This document shows, one piece after another, positions 35,481 to 44,520 of a stretch of DNA of 64,000 nucleotides. Source of the DNA: Streptomyces sp. CC228A (GTDB lineage Bacteria > Actinomycetota > Actinomycetes > Streptomycetales > Streptomycetaceae); assembly GCF_021390935.1 (NCBI RefSeq), contig NZ_JAJPUI010000002.1, forward strand, positions 744,001 through 808,000, written 5' to 3'. Position 1 is the first letter of the stretch, and each line of letters begins with the position of its first letter. Under the pieces are notes generated by a model. The model saw nothing but the letters and a program-made list of their open reading frames with translations, was not told the DNA's origin and searched no databases. Made by a program: the position numbers and the translations under genes.

Positions 35481-36629
35481 TCAGCCACGGCCCGCACCCC
35501 CTCGCGTCGCGCCGTTCCAGATGGCGATGGCCTCGCCGCGGCTCTGGGCGTTCAGCTTGGCGAAGATCCGGTTGATGTGGTTCTTCACGGTCTTCTGGCT
35601 GATGAAACAGGTGTCGGCGATCTGCTGGTTCGTCATGCCGGACGCGATCAGCTCCATCACCTCCACCTCCCTCTGGCTCAGCTCTCCCAGTACTCCCCCG
35701 GCCCCGGCGGGTGCCGTCGGGCCAAGAGAAGAATGTGCCACATCCGCTTGCGGAAGCGAAGGGGAAGAAGCAAATTGTTGCGCACTCAACTCCGCTGCAC
35801 CGCCGGGGATCGGCGGATTCCGTGGAATGTTCGACATTGGAGTATGTGCGGTTGCAGACGTCGGCACGCTCGGCATGGGCGGGTACGGCGTCGCGTGGCC
35901 CGTTCCGTGAACGGGCGGTTGCTGCACGGTGTTCGGCTGGTAGCCGGGGCCTGTGAAGGCGGTGCCCAGTCCGTCGGGGAGCGGGCTGCCCGCCGCGGGC
36001 GTGCCGCCCCCGCGCAGGCTGTCGAGGAGGGCGCTGGAGGCCGTGGCCGTGAAGTGGGGCCGGCCCGCCTTGATGTCCCGTACGGCCGCGACCAGCTGGT
36101 CCGCGGTGAACTCGCCGTGCACGAGGTAGCCGCCCGCCCCCAGGCGCAGCGTCTCGTGGACGATCTCGGCCTCCCTGCTGTACGTCATCATCAGTACGGG
36201 CGCGATGCGCGCCAGGTGCGGCAGCGCGGAGATGCCGTCCACGCCCGGCATCCGGACGTCGAGGAGGACGACGTCCGGGCGGTGCCGGACCGCCGCCTCA
36301 TACGCCTGGCGGCCGTCGGCGGCCTCGGCCACCACGCGGAGGTCGTCGCGCCCGGACAGAAGCACGGTGAGTCCGGCCCGTACGACCGGGTTGTCGTCGG
36401 CGACGACCACGCGCAGGGGTGGCGCCTTCGGTGCCTCGGCCATCGAGGGGAAGGCGGGTATGCCCTCGGCCGGTGTACCGGTGGGCCCGGCGGGTGCCGC
36501 CGCCGGTGGGGGAACGGGTGGTCCGCCTGTCTGCTGCGCGGTGAGCGGCACGGCTGTGGGGTGGGCGGACGAGTACTGGGAGACGTTCTGCGTCTCGTAC
36601 CCGGTGGTGGGGAAGGTGTCGTCCGGCAT
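35481..36629 (-). CDS. NarL/LuxR-family response regulator of the Tad locus
   Basis: 382 codons from ATG 36629, with GGAGG upstream. A 70-residue Pro/Thr-rich start precedes the receiver domain: RVVVADDNPVVRAGL (acidic pair), VVLLDVRMPGVDG with phospho-acceptor Asp124, MMTYSREAE and a Lys near DIKAGRP. A long linker (about residues 195-310) is Pro/Ser-rich. C-terminal LuxR helix-turn-helix: LSQREVEVMELIASGMTNQQ, ADTCFISQKTVKNHINRI. Unusually long for the family (about 215 aa) because of the two unstructured parts. Partner of the kinase coded 40 bases upstream; candidate binder of the GGGCCC inverted repeats. Confidence 0.92.
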   Translation of the reverse strand: MPDDTFPTTGYETQNVSQYSSAHPTAVPLTAQQTGGPPVPPPAAAPAGPTGTPAEGIPAFPSMAEAPKAPPLRVVVADDNPVVRAGLTVLLSGRDDLRVVAEAADGRQAYEAAVRHRPDVVLLDVRMPGVDGISALPHLARIAPVLMMTYSREAEIVHETLRLGAGGYLVHGEFTADQLVAAVRDIKAGRPHFTATASSALLDSLRGGGTPAAGSPLPDGLGTAFTGPGYQPNTVQQPPVHGTGHATPYPPMPSVPTSATAHTPMSNIPRNPPIPGGAAELSAQQFASSPSLPQADVAHSSLGPTAPAGAGGVLGELSQREVEVMELIASGMTNQQIADTCFISQKTVKNHINRIFAKLNAQSRGEAIAIWNGATRGGAGRG

Positions 36630-36668
36630 GTGCGGCCTCCTCTCAGAAGGATGGGGTGGTGGGGACGG

Positions 36669-38072
36669 TCAGGTGCGGGCGCGGCTGGAGCGGCGCAGGG
36701 GAGACGGGATGCCCGGGGCGCCGCCGTGCGGTCCGCTCGGCTCCGGGCGCGGCGGTTCGTCGGGGGGTAGCGCCTGGCCCCGCGGGCCGAGCGCCGCGAG
36801 CGGGAGGTCCAGGCGTACTTCCGTGCCGTGTGCCGCGCGGCCGCGGCCGATGCGGATGCGGGCGCCGATACCGGCGGCCCGCTCGACCATGCCGACCAGG
36901 CCGAAGTGGCCGGCGCGGCGCAGGTCGTCCAGGGTGGTGCCGGCGGGCAGGCCGCGGCCGTCGTCGTACACGCTGACGCGCAGTACGTCGCCGACGACGC
37001 CGGCGGAGACGTCCAGACGGGTGGGCTGGGCGTGCCGGTGGGCGTTCTCCATCGCTTCCGAGGCGATCGTCAGGAGCTGGCGCGCGGCGGCCTGCGGTAC
37101 CGGCGGCGGTGGGGTGCCACCCAGGGCGCGGTACGTGGCCGGGAGGCCCTTGCGTTGCTGGAAGTCCGCCGTGCGGGCGGCCAGTTCCGCTGTGACGTCC
37201 ACTCCGCCGTCCAGGCCCGACTCGCGGCGCAGGTCCGCGAGGAGCTCGCGCGACTCGGCGGCGGCCCGGCGGGCGGAGCGGGCGACCAGTTCGGCCTGGT
37301 GCTTGACCGTGGCGGGGTCCATGCGGTCGGCGGAGTGGGCCAGGCCGTCGGCGGCGAGGGCGACGCCGTGCAGGGTCTTCGCGACCGAGTCGTGCATCTC
37401 GCGGGCCAGGCGGGCCCGCTCGCCCTCGACGGCCTCGTTGACGGCGAGCCGCGCGCGGGTCTCGGTGAGCGCCTGGGACGCGGCGCCGAAGCCGAGCAGG
37501 AGGCGGCGCAGGCTGCTGCCGACCGCCCCGGCCAGCACGCACAGGCCCACGACGAGCAGCGCCGAGAAGTCCAGGTCCGCGTGGCGGTCCACCGCGTACG
37601 CCAGGCCGACCAGCAGGCACTGGAGGGGCGCGAAGACCGCGGCGCCGCGCCAGCCGTAGACGAGGCCGGCCAGCAGCGGGGTGCAGATGGTGACGTACGC
37701 GAGGGTGGAGTTGGGTGAGGCGGTGAACAGCAGCAGCGCGCCGAACACCATGTCGGCTGCCAGCAGGAAGGGATGGCGCAGCAGCACGGGGCCGAACCGC
37801 TCCCAGTCACGCAGCAGCGCGTACGACACCATGACCGTGACCAGGACGGCCGAGCCGACGAGCCACCCCGACAGCTCACCGCGCAGGCCGGTCAGCGCGA
37901 ACGGTGTGGCCAGCAGGGTCATCGCCAGGCGGAAGCCGTACAGCCGTCGGCACAGTGCCGACAGGGCGTTGACCTGGATCGGCAGCGCGGGCGCCGCCGC
38001 TCCCCCGACGGCGGGGAACAGCTCCGTGGTGGCGCCGCCGATCAGCGCGATGATCCTTCTGCCTCTTGGCAT
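36669..38072 (-). CDS. NarL-type sensor histidine kinase of the Tad locus
   Basis: 467 codons from ATG 38072, with GGGGAGGTG upstream. Five or six membrane helices fill residues 45-195 (LAMTLLATPFALTG, GSAVLVTVMVSYALL, LLLAADMVFGALLLF, LLVVGLCVLAGAVG) with no large outer sensor domain. HisKA_3 box: LAREMHDSVAKTLHGV (His227). HATPase: IASEAMENAHRHAQPT (N box), VYDDGRGLPAG, HFGLVGMVERAAGIGA. The signal is probably sensed inside the membrane. Coded between TadC and the regulator, so it belongs to the pilus locus. Confidence 0.92.
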   Translation of the reverse strand: MPRGRRIIALIGGATTELFPAVGGAAAPALPIQVNALSALCRRLYGFRLAMTLLATPFALTGLRGELSGWLVGSAVLVTVMVSYALLRDWERFGPVLLRHPFLLAADMVFGALLLFTASPNSTLAYVTICTPLLAGLVYGWRGAAVFAPLQCLLVGLAYAVDRHADLDFSALLVVGLCVLAGAVGSSLRRLLLGFGAASQALTETRARLAVNEAVEGERARLAREMHDSVAKTLHGVALAADGLAHSADRMDPATVKHQAELVARSARRAAAESRELLADLRRESGLDGGVDVTAELAARTADFQQRKGLPATYRALGGTPPPPVPQAAARQLLTIASEAMENAHRHAQPTRLDVSAGVVGDVLRVSVYDDGRGLPAGTTLDDLRRAGHFGLVGMVERAAGIGARIRIGRGRAAHGTEVRLDLPLAALGPRGQALPPDEPPRPEPSGPHGGAPGIPSPLRRSSRART

Positions 38073-38133
38073 GTGTCCGTCACCTCCCCGTGGTCATCGG
38101 TGTCCGTCGCCGTTCCGCTCCGTGGCCCCCATG

Positions 38134-39021
38134 TCAGCCGCCGAGCAGGTCGTTGAAGTCGACGCCCGACGCGTAGTAGAAGCCGACGCCGATGAGGATC
38201 ATCGTCCCGGGCAGCATGAAGCTGGTGACGATCATCGTGGCCTTGGGGACGGCCTTGGAGGCCCGCTGGCGGGCCTTCTGCGCGTCCGTGCGCCGCATGT
38301 CGTTGGCGATCTGGATGAGCGTGTCGACGATCGGCGCGCCGAGCTCCTCGCCCTGCTGAAGGGCGGAGACGAACATCGACACCTGCTCGGACTCGTTCCG
38401 CTTGCGCAGCTGCTCGAAGGCGTCGCGGCGGCTGACGCCCATGTCCATCTGGCGGAGCGTGATGCGCAGCTCGTCGGCCCAGGGGCCGGCGTACTTCTCA
38501 GCGACGCGCTCCAGGGCCTGGCGGAAGCCGAGGCCGGCGGAGACGACGACGGCGAGGACGTCGAGGAAGTCGGGAAGGGTGCGCTCGATGTCGGCCTTGC
38601 GGCGGTCCATGGCGGACTTGATGGTGACGTCCGTCCAGAAGATGCCGTAGACGAAGAACAGGATGGCCAGCATGACCTGGCCGTTCATGAGCATGCTGAG
38701 GCTGGTGAGGGAGCCCAGGCCGGCGTACACGGCGACGCGCGCGGCGTACCGGTCGATGGTCATGCCGTTGGGGTTGCCGGCCATGTCGAGCTTGCGGCGC
38801 ACCTTGTCGACGCGCTTGGGGCCCATGACGCGCAGCACGCTGGGGGCGTACCTCATGCCGAGCCGGTCGATGGCGGAGCCGGCGGCGGTGGTGCGGCTGG
38901 CACCGACCTCCAGGGCGACCGCGAGGTCGGCGGGCAGTTTGGCGTCCGCCCGGTAGAGGCGTATGCCGTGGAAGACGCCGTAGACGGCGAGTCCGAAGAG
39001 TGCGGCGATCAGCAGTTCCAT
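38134..39021 (-). CDS. tadC: TadC-like type II/IV secretion membrane protein
   Basis: 295 codons from ATG 39021, with AAGGAGG upstream. T2SSF-fold inner membrane platform protein of the Flp pilus. Starts MELLIAALFGLAVYGVFHG (first helix); middle FLDVLAVVVSAGLGFRQALE and EQVSMFVSALQQGEELGAP are the F-domain hallmarks; two C-terminal helices follow. The second of the tadB-tadC pair; together with TadB it couples the TadA ATPase to pilin assembly. Confidence 0.93.
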   Translation of the reverse strand: MELLIAALFGLAVYGVFHGIRLYRADAKLPADLAVALEVGASRTTAAGSAIDRLGMRYAPSVLRVMGPKRVDKVRRKLDMAGNPNGMTIDRYAARVAVYAGLGSLTSLSMLMNGQVMLAILFFVYGIFWTDVTIKSAMDRRKADIERTLPDFLDVLAVVVSAGLGFRQALERVAEKYAGPWADELRITLRQMDMGVSRRDAFEQLRKRNESEQVSMFVSALQQGEELGAPIVDTLIQIANDMRRTDAQKARQRASKAVPKATMIVTSFMLPGTMILIGVGFYYASGVDFNDLLGG

Positions 39022-39056
39022 GCGTGCCCTCCTCCTTTCTGCGGGCGTGGGCGGCG

Positions 39057-39995
39057 TCAGATGCGGACGCGGGTGAGCCGGTTGATGAGGAAGAAGCCGA
39101 GGCCGTAGAGGCCGGAGGCGATGACGACGGCGACCTTGCCGGCGGTGGCGTTGGTCATGTCGTCGAGTGCGCCGTCGCGCATGCCGTTGAGGATCAGCAG
39201 GAAGCCGAAGCCGAGGAGCGGGACGGCGACGGCGGTGACCTTCACCTGGGACAGCAGGGTGGTGACCTCGCGGCGGGTCTCCTTGCGCTCCTCCAGGGTG
39301 TCGGTGAGGTTGCGCAGCGAGGAGACGATGGTGCCGCCGGCCCGGTTGGACAGGATGAGCGTCGAGACGAGGACGGTCAGCTCCCGTGAGGGCAGGCGTT
39401 CGGCGAGCTCGTTGAGGGCGTCGTCCAGGCTGCGGCCCACGGCGAGCTGGTCCGCGACCTTGCGGAACTCCTCGCCCGCCGGGTTGTCGAGCTCCTCGGC
39501 GGCCATGGCGATGGCGGTGCGGAGGGCGAGGCCGGCCTGGGTGGCGTTGGCGAGGACGCGGGTCAGCTCGGGGAGCTGGTTGATGAACGCCTCGGTGCGC
39601 TTGCCGATCTGGTAGTTCAGGAAGTAGTTGCCGCCCCACAGGCCGAGCAGCGCGGCGAGCAGGCCGAAGAACGGGGCGAAGATCGAACCGACGACGAAGT
39701 AGAGGCCCAGGACGCCGCCGACGACGTACACCGCGTACTCGCCGGGGGTGAGGTCCAGGCCCGTCGTGTTGATCTTGCGTTCGATGCGCTTGCCGAGCCG
39801 GGTGCCGCGCAGCCGCCGGTCGACGCCCCTGAACCGGCGTCGGCGCCCGACCACGGGGATGGGACCGGTCTGCGACATCCGCTGGTAGAGCGCTTGCTGC
39901 TGCGCCTTGCCCGCGGAGTACGTGTGCACTCCGATGACGGCGAGCACACAGGCGAGCAGTGTGACACCTACGGTCAGGAGATAGAGGTTGTCCAT
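39057..39995 (-). CDS. tadB: TadB-like secretion membrane protein
   Basis: 312 codons from ATG 39995. An N-terminal helix, a basic loop (VVGRRRRFRGVDRRLRGTR), two helices, then the T2SSF domain: QLPELTRVLANATQAGLALR, AVGRSLDDALNELAERLP, LVSTLILSNRAGGTIVSSL, with two more helices at the C-terminus. Partner of TadC. Lies between tadA (68 bases upstream) and tadC (36 bases downstream) on the same strand. Confidence 0.93.
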   Translation of the reverse strand: MDNLYLLTVGVTLLACVLAVIGVHTYSAGKAQQQALYQRMSQTGPIPVVGRRRRFRGVDRRLRGTRLGKRIERKINTTGLDLTPGEYAVYVVGGVLGLYFVVGSIFAPFFGLLAALLGLWGGNYFLNYQIGKRTEAFINQLPELTRVLANATQAGLALRTAIAMAAEELDNPAGEEFRKVADQLAVGRSLDDALNELAERLPSRELTVLVSTLILSNRAGGTIVSSLRNLTDTLEERKETRREVTTLLSQVKVTAVAVPLLGFGFLLILNGMRDGALDDMTNATAGKVAVVIASGLYGLGFFLINRLTRVRI

Positions 39996-40062
39996 GGCGG
40001 GCGGGGCCTTCTCGGGGGGAGCGGCGGGCGGGGCGGGCGGGGAGGGGCTGCGCCCTCGGGTG

Positions 40063-41406
40063 TCAGCCCGCGGTCTTGCGTACGGACAGCTGGTCCTCCG
40101 ACTGGGCGACGCCGTAGGCCTGCGGGATCGGTTCGCCTCGCATGTAGAGCCGTTCCGCGACCCTCCGGGGCAGCGGGTGGTACTCGAACCGGCCGTGCAC
40201 GACGCCGTCGGAGGACAGCGGCTGGGCCTGGAACCGGCACACCGAGACGATCTTGTAGTCCTCGCGGCCGTGCGAGTCCACGATGGCGATCTCGGTGATC
40301 CGGCGGGAGCCGTCGGTGTGCCGGGTGAGCTGCACGATGACGTCGATGGCGCTGTTGATCTGGTCCTTGATCGCGATGAAGGGGATCTCGACCTCGGACA
40401 TCGACGCCAGGGTCTGCAGGCGCATCAGCGCGTCCTCGGCGCTGTTGGCGTGGACGGTCGCCAGGGAGCCGTCGTGACCGGTGGACATCGCCTGGAGCAT
40501 GTCGAGCGTCTCGCCGCCACGGACCTCACCGACGATGATGCGGTCGGGGCGCATACGCAGCGAGTTGCGGACCAGGTCGCGGATGGTGATCTGGCCCTTG
40601 CCCTCGACGTTGGCGGGGCGGCTCTCCAGGGTGATGACGTGGGACTGCTGGAGGCGGAGCTCCGCGGAGTCCTCGATGGTGACGATGCGCTCGCCCTCGG
40701 GGATGAGCCCGGACAGGGCGTTGAGCAGTGTCGTCTTACCGGTGCCGGTGGCCCCGGAGACGATGACGTTGAACTTGGCGCGGACCAGCCCGGACAGCAG
40801 GACCAGCATCTGCTCGTCCAGCGATCCGAGGCCGATCATCTCCTGGAGCGTGAAGGCCCTGGGGAAGCGTCGGATGGTGAGGATGGGGCCGGTCAGGGAG
40901 AGCGGCGGGATGATGACGTTGACCCGCTCACCGGACGGCAGCCGGGCGTCCACCATGGGGTTCGCCTCGTCGACGCGGCGGTTGACGGTGGAGACGATGC
41001 GCTCGATGGTCTGCATGAGCTGCTCGTTGCTGGCGAACCGCATGGGGAGCAGTTCCAGGCGGCCGCCTCGCTCCACGAAGACCTGGTCGGGGCCGTTGAC
41101 CATGATCTCGCTGACGGAGGCGTCCTCCAGCAGCGGTTCGAGGATGCCGAGGCCGAGGGCCTCGTCGACGACGCGGCGGATCAGCTGGGCGCGCTCCACC
41201 GAGGACAGCACCGGGCCCTCGCGGCTGATGATGTGGCCGAGGACGCGCTCCAGCCGGGCGCGGCGTTCGGATGCCTGGAGCGTCGACATCTCGGCGAGGT
41301 CGATTTCCTCCAGCAGCTTGGCGCGGTAGACGGAGACGAGCCGGCTCTCCTCCGTCAGCCCGTTCTGCGGCTGCTCGGTACCGTTGAGGCGCGCCCGCAG
41401 GCTCAT
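40063..41406 (-). CDS. tadA: TadA/CpaF-type secretion ATPase
   Basis: 447 codons from ATG 41406. Cytoplasmic hexameric motor for Flp pilus assembly. Motifs: Walker A GATGTGKTTLLNALSG (Lys224), Asp box TIEDSAELRLQQ, Walker B/secretion motif RIIVGEVRGGETLDMLQAMS, His box TGHDGSLATVHANS. N-terminal CpaF domain includes VDEALGLGILEPLLED and VSEIMVNGPDQVFVE. Length and motifs are complete. Confidence 0.96.
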   Translation of the reverse strand: MSLRARLNGTEQPQNGLTEESRLVSVYRAKLLEEIDLAEMSTLQASERRARLERVLGHIISREGPVLSSVERAQLIRRVVDEALGLGILEPLLEDASVSEIMVNGPDQVFVERGGRLELLPMRFASNEQLMQTIERIVSTVNRRVDEANPMVDARLPSGERVNVIIPPLSLTGPILTIRRFPRAFTLQEMIGLGSLDEQMLVLLSGLVRAKFNVIVSGATGTGKTTLLNALSGLIPEGERIVTIEDSAELRLQQSHVITLESRPANVEGKGQITIRDLVRNSLRMRPDRIIVGEVRGGETLDMLQAMSTGHDGSLATVHANSAEDALMRLQTLASMSEVEIPFIAIKDQINSAIDVIVQLTRHTDGSRRITEIAIVDSHGREDYKIVSVCRFQAQPLSSDGVVHGRFEYHPLPRRVAERLYMRGEPIPQAYGVAQSEDQLSVRKTAG

Positions 41407-41499
41407 GTCGTCATCTCCCTGGTGCGGCTGGGTGGTGGTGCCGGGTTCTCACGTGGTGTCGGTGGGCGGCGGCGGGCATGGGGTGGGGTACGGGTGGGG

Positions 41500-41892
41500 T
41501 CAGTGGTCGTCGATCGGCATGGTGGCGCTGCGTCGGGCCTCCATGCCGTCGAGCAGGCCGGGGATGACCGACGGGATCGGGACGGTGGCCGTGACGGTGA
41601 CCTCGTCGCGCCGCGCCTCGACGTCGAAGCGGGCGTCGTCGGCCAGCCAGTCGCTCATCGCGTCGCGCCCTGCCTCCCGGAAGGTGCGGTCCGGGTGGTC
41701 GTACGACGCCATGCGCGCGGCGGCGCGGGAGGCCGTGCCGGCCTGCTGGACGGCGAAGACGGCGAGGCCGAGCTGGATGACGAGGGCGCCGACGAGGAGC
41801 AGCAGCGGCAGGATGCCGACGTACTCGACGGCCGCCTGGCCCCGGTCCTCGCGGTTCGCCCTGCGGGCGGGAGTGGAACGTATGCCACGCAT
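41500..41892 (-). CDS. TadE-like pseudopilin 1
   Basis: 130 codons from ATG 41892. Short basic leader, then EDRGQAAVEYVGILPLLLLV, the TadE-like signal helix with the E-Y motif, followed by QAGTASRAAARMASYD and a beta-rich outer part without cysteines. Minor pilin of the Tad machine, processed by the prepilin peptidase. Follows the second TadE-like gene with a 3-base gap, so coupled. Confidence 0.9.
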   Translation of the reverse strand: MRGIRSTPARRANREDRGQAAVEYVGILPLLLLVGALVIQLGLAVFAVQQAGTASRAAARMASYDHPDRTFREAGRDAMSDWLADDARFDVEARRDEVTVTATVPIPSVIPGLLDGMEARRSATMPIDDH

Positions 41893-41895
41893 CGG

Positions 41896-42369
41896 TCAGC
41901 TCTCCTTCACGGCCGAGGACCTGCTGTCGATCCCCAGGTCGAAGTCGACGCCGCCGGGGAACAGCACCGGGACCCGGACTTCGACGTCGGCCGTCACCAT
42001 GTCGCCGTCGGCCCTGCAGTCGATGCGGGCCGTCCAGCCGCCCGGCAGGTCCTCCCGGCCGCCCCGCTCGCAGGCCTGGTCCCGGCTCTCCCGCCAGGTG
42101 TCGGCGGTCGCGCCGGCCCGTACGGCCTTGTCGGCGACGTTCCCGGACAGCACGAACGCGTAGCCGGTCAGCGCGCACTGCCAGAGCACGGCCATCGTGA
42201 CCAGGATCGTGGGCACCATGCCGGCGAACTCCACCGCCAGCTGGCCCCGGTCGGCGTGCCGCCGGTCCCTCACGGCCTGGCGCCATCCGCCCTTGCCGCC
42301 CGCCTCAGCCGGGGATGTTCCGCCCCCGCGGCCGTGGCGGTCGCCCACCCGGAGTCTCATGATGCACAT
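41896..42369 (-). CDS. TadE-like pseudopilin 2
   Basis: 157 codons if ATG 42369 is used; ATG 42360 is equally possible, since the GGGGG ribosome site sits 2 bases before the first and 11 before the second. A 40-residue basic leader, then ADRGQLAVEFAGMVPTILV, a TadE helix with E-F in place of E-Y, and an outer domain with three cysteines (WQCALT in the helix, QACERG, IDCRAD). Minor pilin; the gene overlaps the operon of TadE-like protein 1 and TadA. Confidence 0.88.
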   Translation of the reverse strand: MCIMRLRVGDRHGRGGGTSPAEAGGKGGWRQAVRDRRHADRGQLAVEFAGMVPTILVTMAVLWQCALTGYAFVLSGNVADKAVRAGATADTWRESRDQACERGGREDLPGGWTARIDCRADGDMVTADVEVRVPVLFPGGVDFDLGIDSRSSAVKES

Positions 42370-42402
42370 CGCCCCCTGTTCGTGTCCGTCTGGCGTGCTC
42401 TT

Positions 42403-42438
42403 ACGCGTACGAGTACGGGTGTGAGCACACGTACGCGT
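42403..42438. promoter_or_regulatory. Inverted repeat ACGCGTACG...CGTACGCGT
   Basis: 9-bp perfect arms with an 18-base loop in the 82-base gap between tadZ and the tadE genes. A hairpin here could act as an internal terminator, attenuator or RNA processing site that sets pilin-helix subunit levels relative to TadZ/CpaB. Confidence 0.45.
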
Positions 42439-42451
42439 TCGCTGCGCGGTG

Positions 42452-43738
42452 CTACGTCTTCCTGCCCTGGCCGGCCGTCCCGTCGCCGCCGGCCCCGTGC
42501 GAGCGGCGGCGCCTGAGGCCGACCGAGCCGCGGTCCCGGTGCTTGCCCTGCATCTTCGCCAGGGCCTCGGCCTTGACCAGGCCCAGTTCCCCGGCGAGGC
42601 CCCACAGGGCCTGCTTCACGGCGGACTTGGCGTCCAGTTCGTGCAGGCGGCCGGCGTCGACGGCGCCCTGGAGCTCCTTGAAGCCGGCCGGCACGGTGGT
42701 GCCGGCGACCGCGGTTCCGGTGATCTTCTGGATCAGCGGTGGCTGGATCTCGGTGTTGCGGGTGTAGCGGTTGACGACGCTGACGGTCTCCTCGGCCTTG
42801 CGGATCTGGAGCCGGTTCCACATCGTCACCAGCCGCCTGGCGGCCCGTACGGACACCACGTCGGGGGTGGTGACCAGCAGCGCGGTGTCTGCCATCTCGA
42901 CGGCGGCGGCGTTCGCGGCGTTCATCTGGGCGCCGCAGTCGATGACGACCACGGCGTTGCGGGAGCGCAGGGAGCTGACGACCTGGCGTACGGAGCGGTC
43001 GGTGACCTCCTCGCCGCGCTCGCCCTCCTTGGGCGCGAGCAGGAGGGACACGCCCGACTCATGGCCGAAGACGGCGTCCTGCAGCACCCGGGGCGTGATG
43101 TCCTGGATGCCGGCGAGGTCGACGATCGAGCGGCGGAACCGCACGTCGAGGTACGAGCCGATGTCGCCGGTCTGGAGGTCGAGGTCGACCAGGGCGACGG
43201 ACTGTCCGGACGCCTGGGCGGCCAGGGCGAGCTGGATCGCGGTGACAGTGGTGCCGACGCCGCCCTTGGCGCCGGACACGGTCACCACGACGCCGCCGGG
43301 GCCGGCCGCGACATCGCCGCCGGTCCCGAGGTGGCGGCGGACGCCGGTGGCCCACTGCGCGGCGGACTGGACCCGGCTGGCGAGCTCCTCGTAACTGAGG
43401 GGCAGGGCGACCAGGCCGCGGGCGCCCGAGTCCATGGCGGCGGAGAACAGCCCCGGGCCGGCGTCCGCCGTGATGAGGACCACCCCGACCGCCGGGAAGC
43501 GCAGCGCGACCTCCCGGATCACCTCGAGTGCCGGCACCGGGCCGATCCGCTCGTGGACGAGCACCACTTCGGGCAGCTCGTCGAGTGACTCGCCGGCGAG
43601 CCGGGCGAGCGTGTCGATGAGCTGGGTGGAATCCACCACCGGGACGGCCGGCTCGGCGTCGGGGAGCTGGCTGAGCAGGGTGGTGATGGACCGGGCGGCG
43701 TCGGTGTCACCGACGGCGGGGAGAACCCTCGTGATCAT
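42452..43738 (-). CDS. tadZ: TadZ/CpaE-like pilus localisation ATPase
   Basis: 428 codons from ATG 43738. An N-terminal receiver-like domain without a convincing phospho-acceptor pocket (VVLVHERIGPVPALEVIREV, VLITADAGPG). Then a MinD/ParA-type ATPase: VVTVSGAKGGVGTTVTAIQLA (deviant Walker A), SVALVDLDLQTGDIGSYLD, VVVIDCGAQMN. C-terminus is basic (KHRDRGSVGLRRRRSHG). Family role: places the Tad machine in the cell. Seven bases after the cpaB gene. Confidence 0.92.
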   Translation of the reverse strand: MITRVLPAVGDTDAARSITTLLSQLPDAEPAVPVVDSTQLIDTLARLAGESLDELPEVVLVHERIGPVPALEVIREVALRFPAVGVVLITADAGPGLFSAAMDSGARGLVALPLSYEELASRVQSAAQWATGVRRHLGTGGDVAAGPGGVVVTVSGAKGGVGTTVTAIQLALAAQASGQSVALVDLDLQTGDIGSYLDVRFRRSIVDLAGIQDITPRVLQDAVFGHESGVSLLLAPKEGERGEEVTDRSVRQVVSSLRSRNAVVVIDCGAQMNAANAAAVEMADTALLVTTPDVVSVRAARRLVTMWNRLQIRKAEETVSVVNRYTRNTEIQPPLIQKITGTAVAGTTVPAGFKELQGAVDAGRLHELDAKSAVKQALWGLAGELGLVKAEALAKMQGKHRDRGSVGLRRRRSHGAGGDGTAGQGRKT

Positions 43739-43744
43739 CCCGTC

Positions 43745-44443
43745 TCACTTGTCCTTGGAGATTTCGTAGGTGCGCTCACCGGGCTTGAGCGAGGCGTCGC
43801 TGCCCGGGGCGATCAGGGCGAGGCGGACGTTCTGGGCGAAGGACTCGGCGTAGGCGACGCGCTGGGCGTCGAGGGTGCTGAGCGCGAAGGTGATCGGCAC
43901 GGCCTCGCTGCGGGCCCGGTCCTCCCGGCCCTCCAGCGCGGTCAGCCTGCCGACGTCGATGACCTTGGCGTTGGAGACGATGATCTTGGACTGTGCGGGG
44001 GTCTTCTCGTTGTCGCCCGCGAAGGTGGCGAAGATGTTGACCTTGGCGCCCGGCTTGATCTTGCCGGCCACACCGGTGGCGGCGTCGATCATGATCGCGA
44101 TCTCCTGCTCGCCGGCCTCCAGCGCCGGCCGCTTGACGATCATGTCGCTCTGCAGGAGGGAGCCCTTGCGGAGGTTGGTGACGGCGATCTTCCCGTCGAT
44201 CTCCGCCAGGTCGGTGACGGCGTTCTCCGACAGCCAGCGCTTGGGCATCGAGATCTTCTCGAACTGGCTCGGGCTGAGCTGGGTGTACGGCGCGATGTCC
44301 TTCTTGAGCTGGAAGGCCTCGACCTCGGGGCCGACCTTGGACTTCACGTCGCTGATCACGGAGAGCACACCGGCGAAGGCGGTGAAGCCGAGGAGGACGG
44401 AGAGGATCAGAAGTATGACGCCGCGGCGCTGGCGGGAGTTCAT
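43745..44443 (-). CDS. cpaB: CpaB/RcpC-like pilus assembly protein
   Basis: 232 codons from ATG 44443. One N-terminal membrane helix (GVILLILSVLLGFTAFAG), then an SAF-like domain (APYTQLSPSQFEKISMPKRW, GSLLQSDMIV) and the RcpC/CpaB region with GEQEIAIMIDAATGVAGKI and GAKVNIFATF. In diderms it stabilises the secretin; actinobacteria have none, so its role is probably at the wall. Precedes tadZ in the operon. Confidence 0.9.
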   Translation of the reverse strand: MNSRQRRGVILLILSVLLGFTAFAGVLSVISDVKSKVGPEVEAFQLKKDIAPYTQLSPSQFEKISMPKRWLSENAVTDLAEIDGKIAVTNLRKGSLLQSDMIVKRPALEAGEQEIAIMIDAATGVAGKIKPGAKVNIFATFAGDNEKTPAQSKIIVSNAKVIDVGRLTALEGREDRARSEAVPITFALSTLDAQRVAYAESFAQNVRLALIAPGSDASLKPGERTYEISKDK

Positions 44444-44520
44444 GGGCCGGACAACCTCATCAGGGGACGTGGGAGCGGAACGGGCGGACGGATGCGGGCG
44501 TCCGGGCAGGGCGGCGGGCC

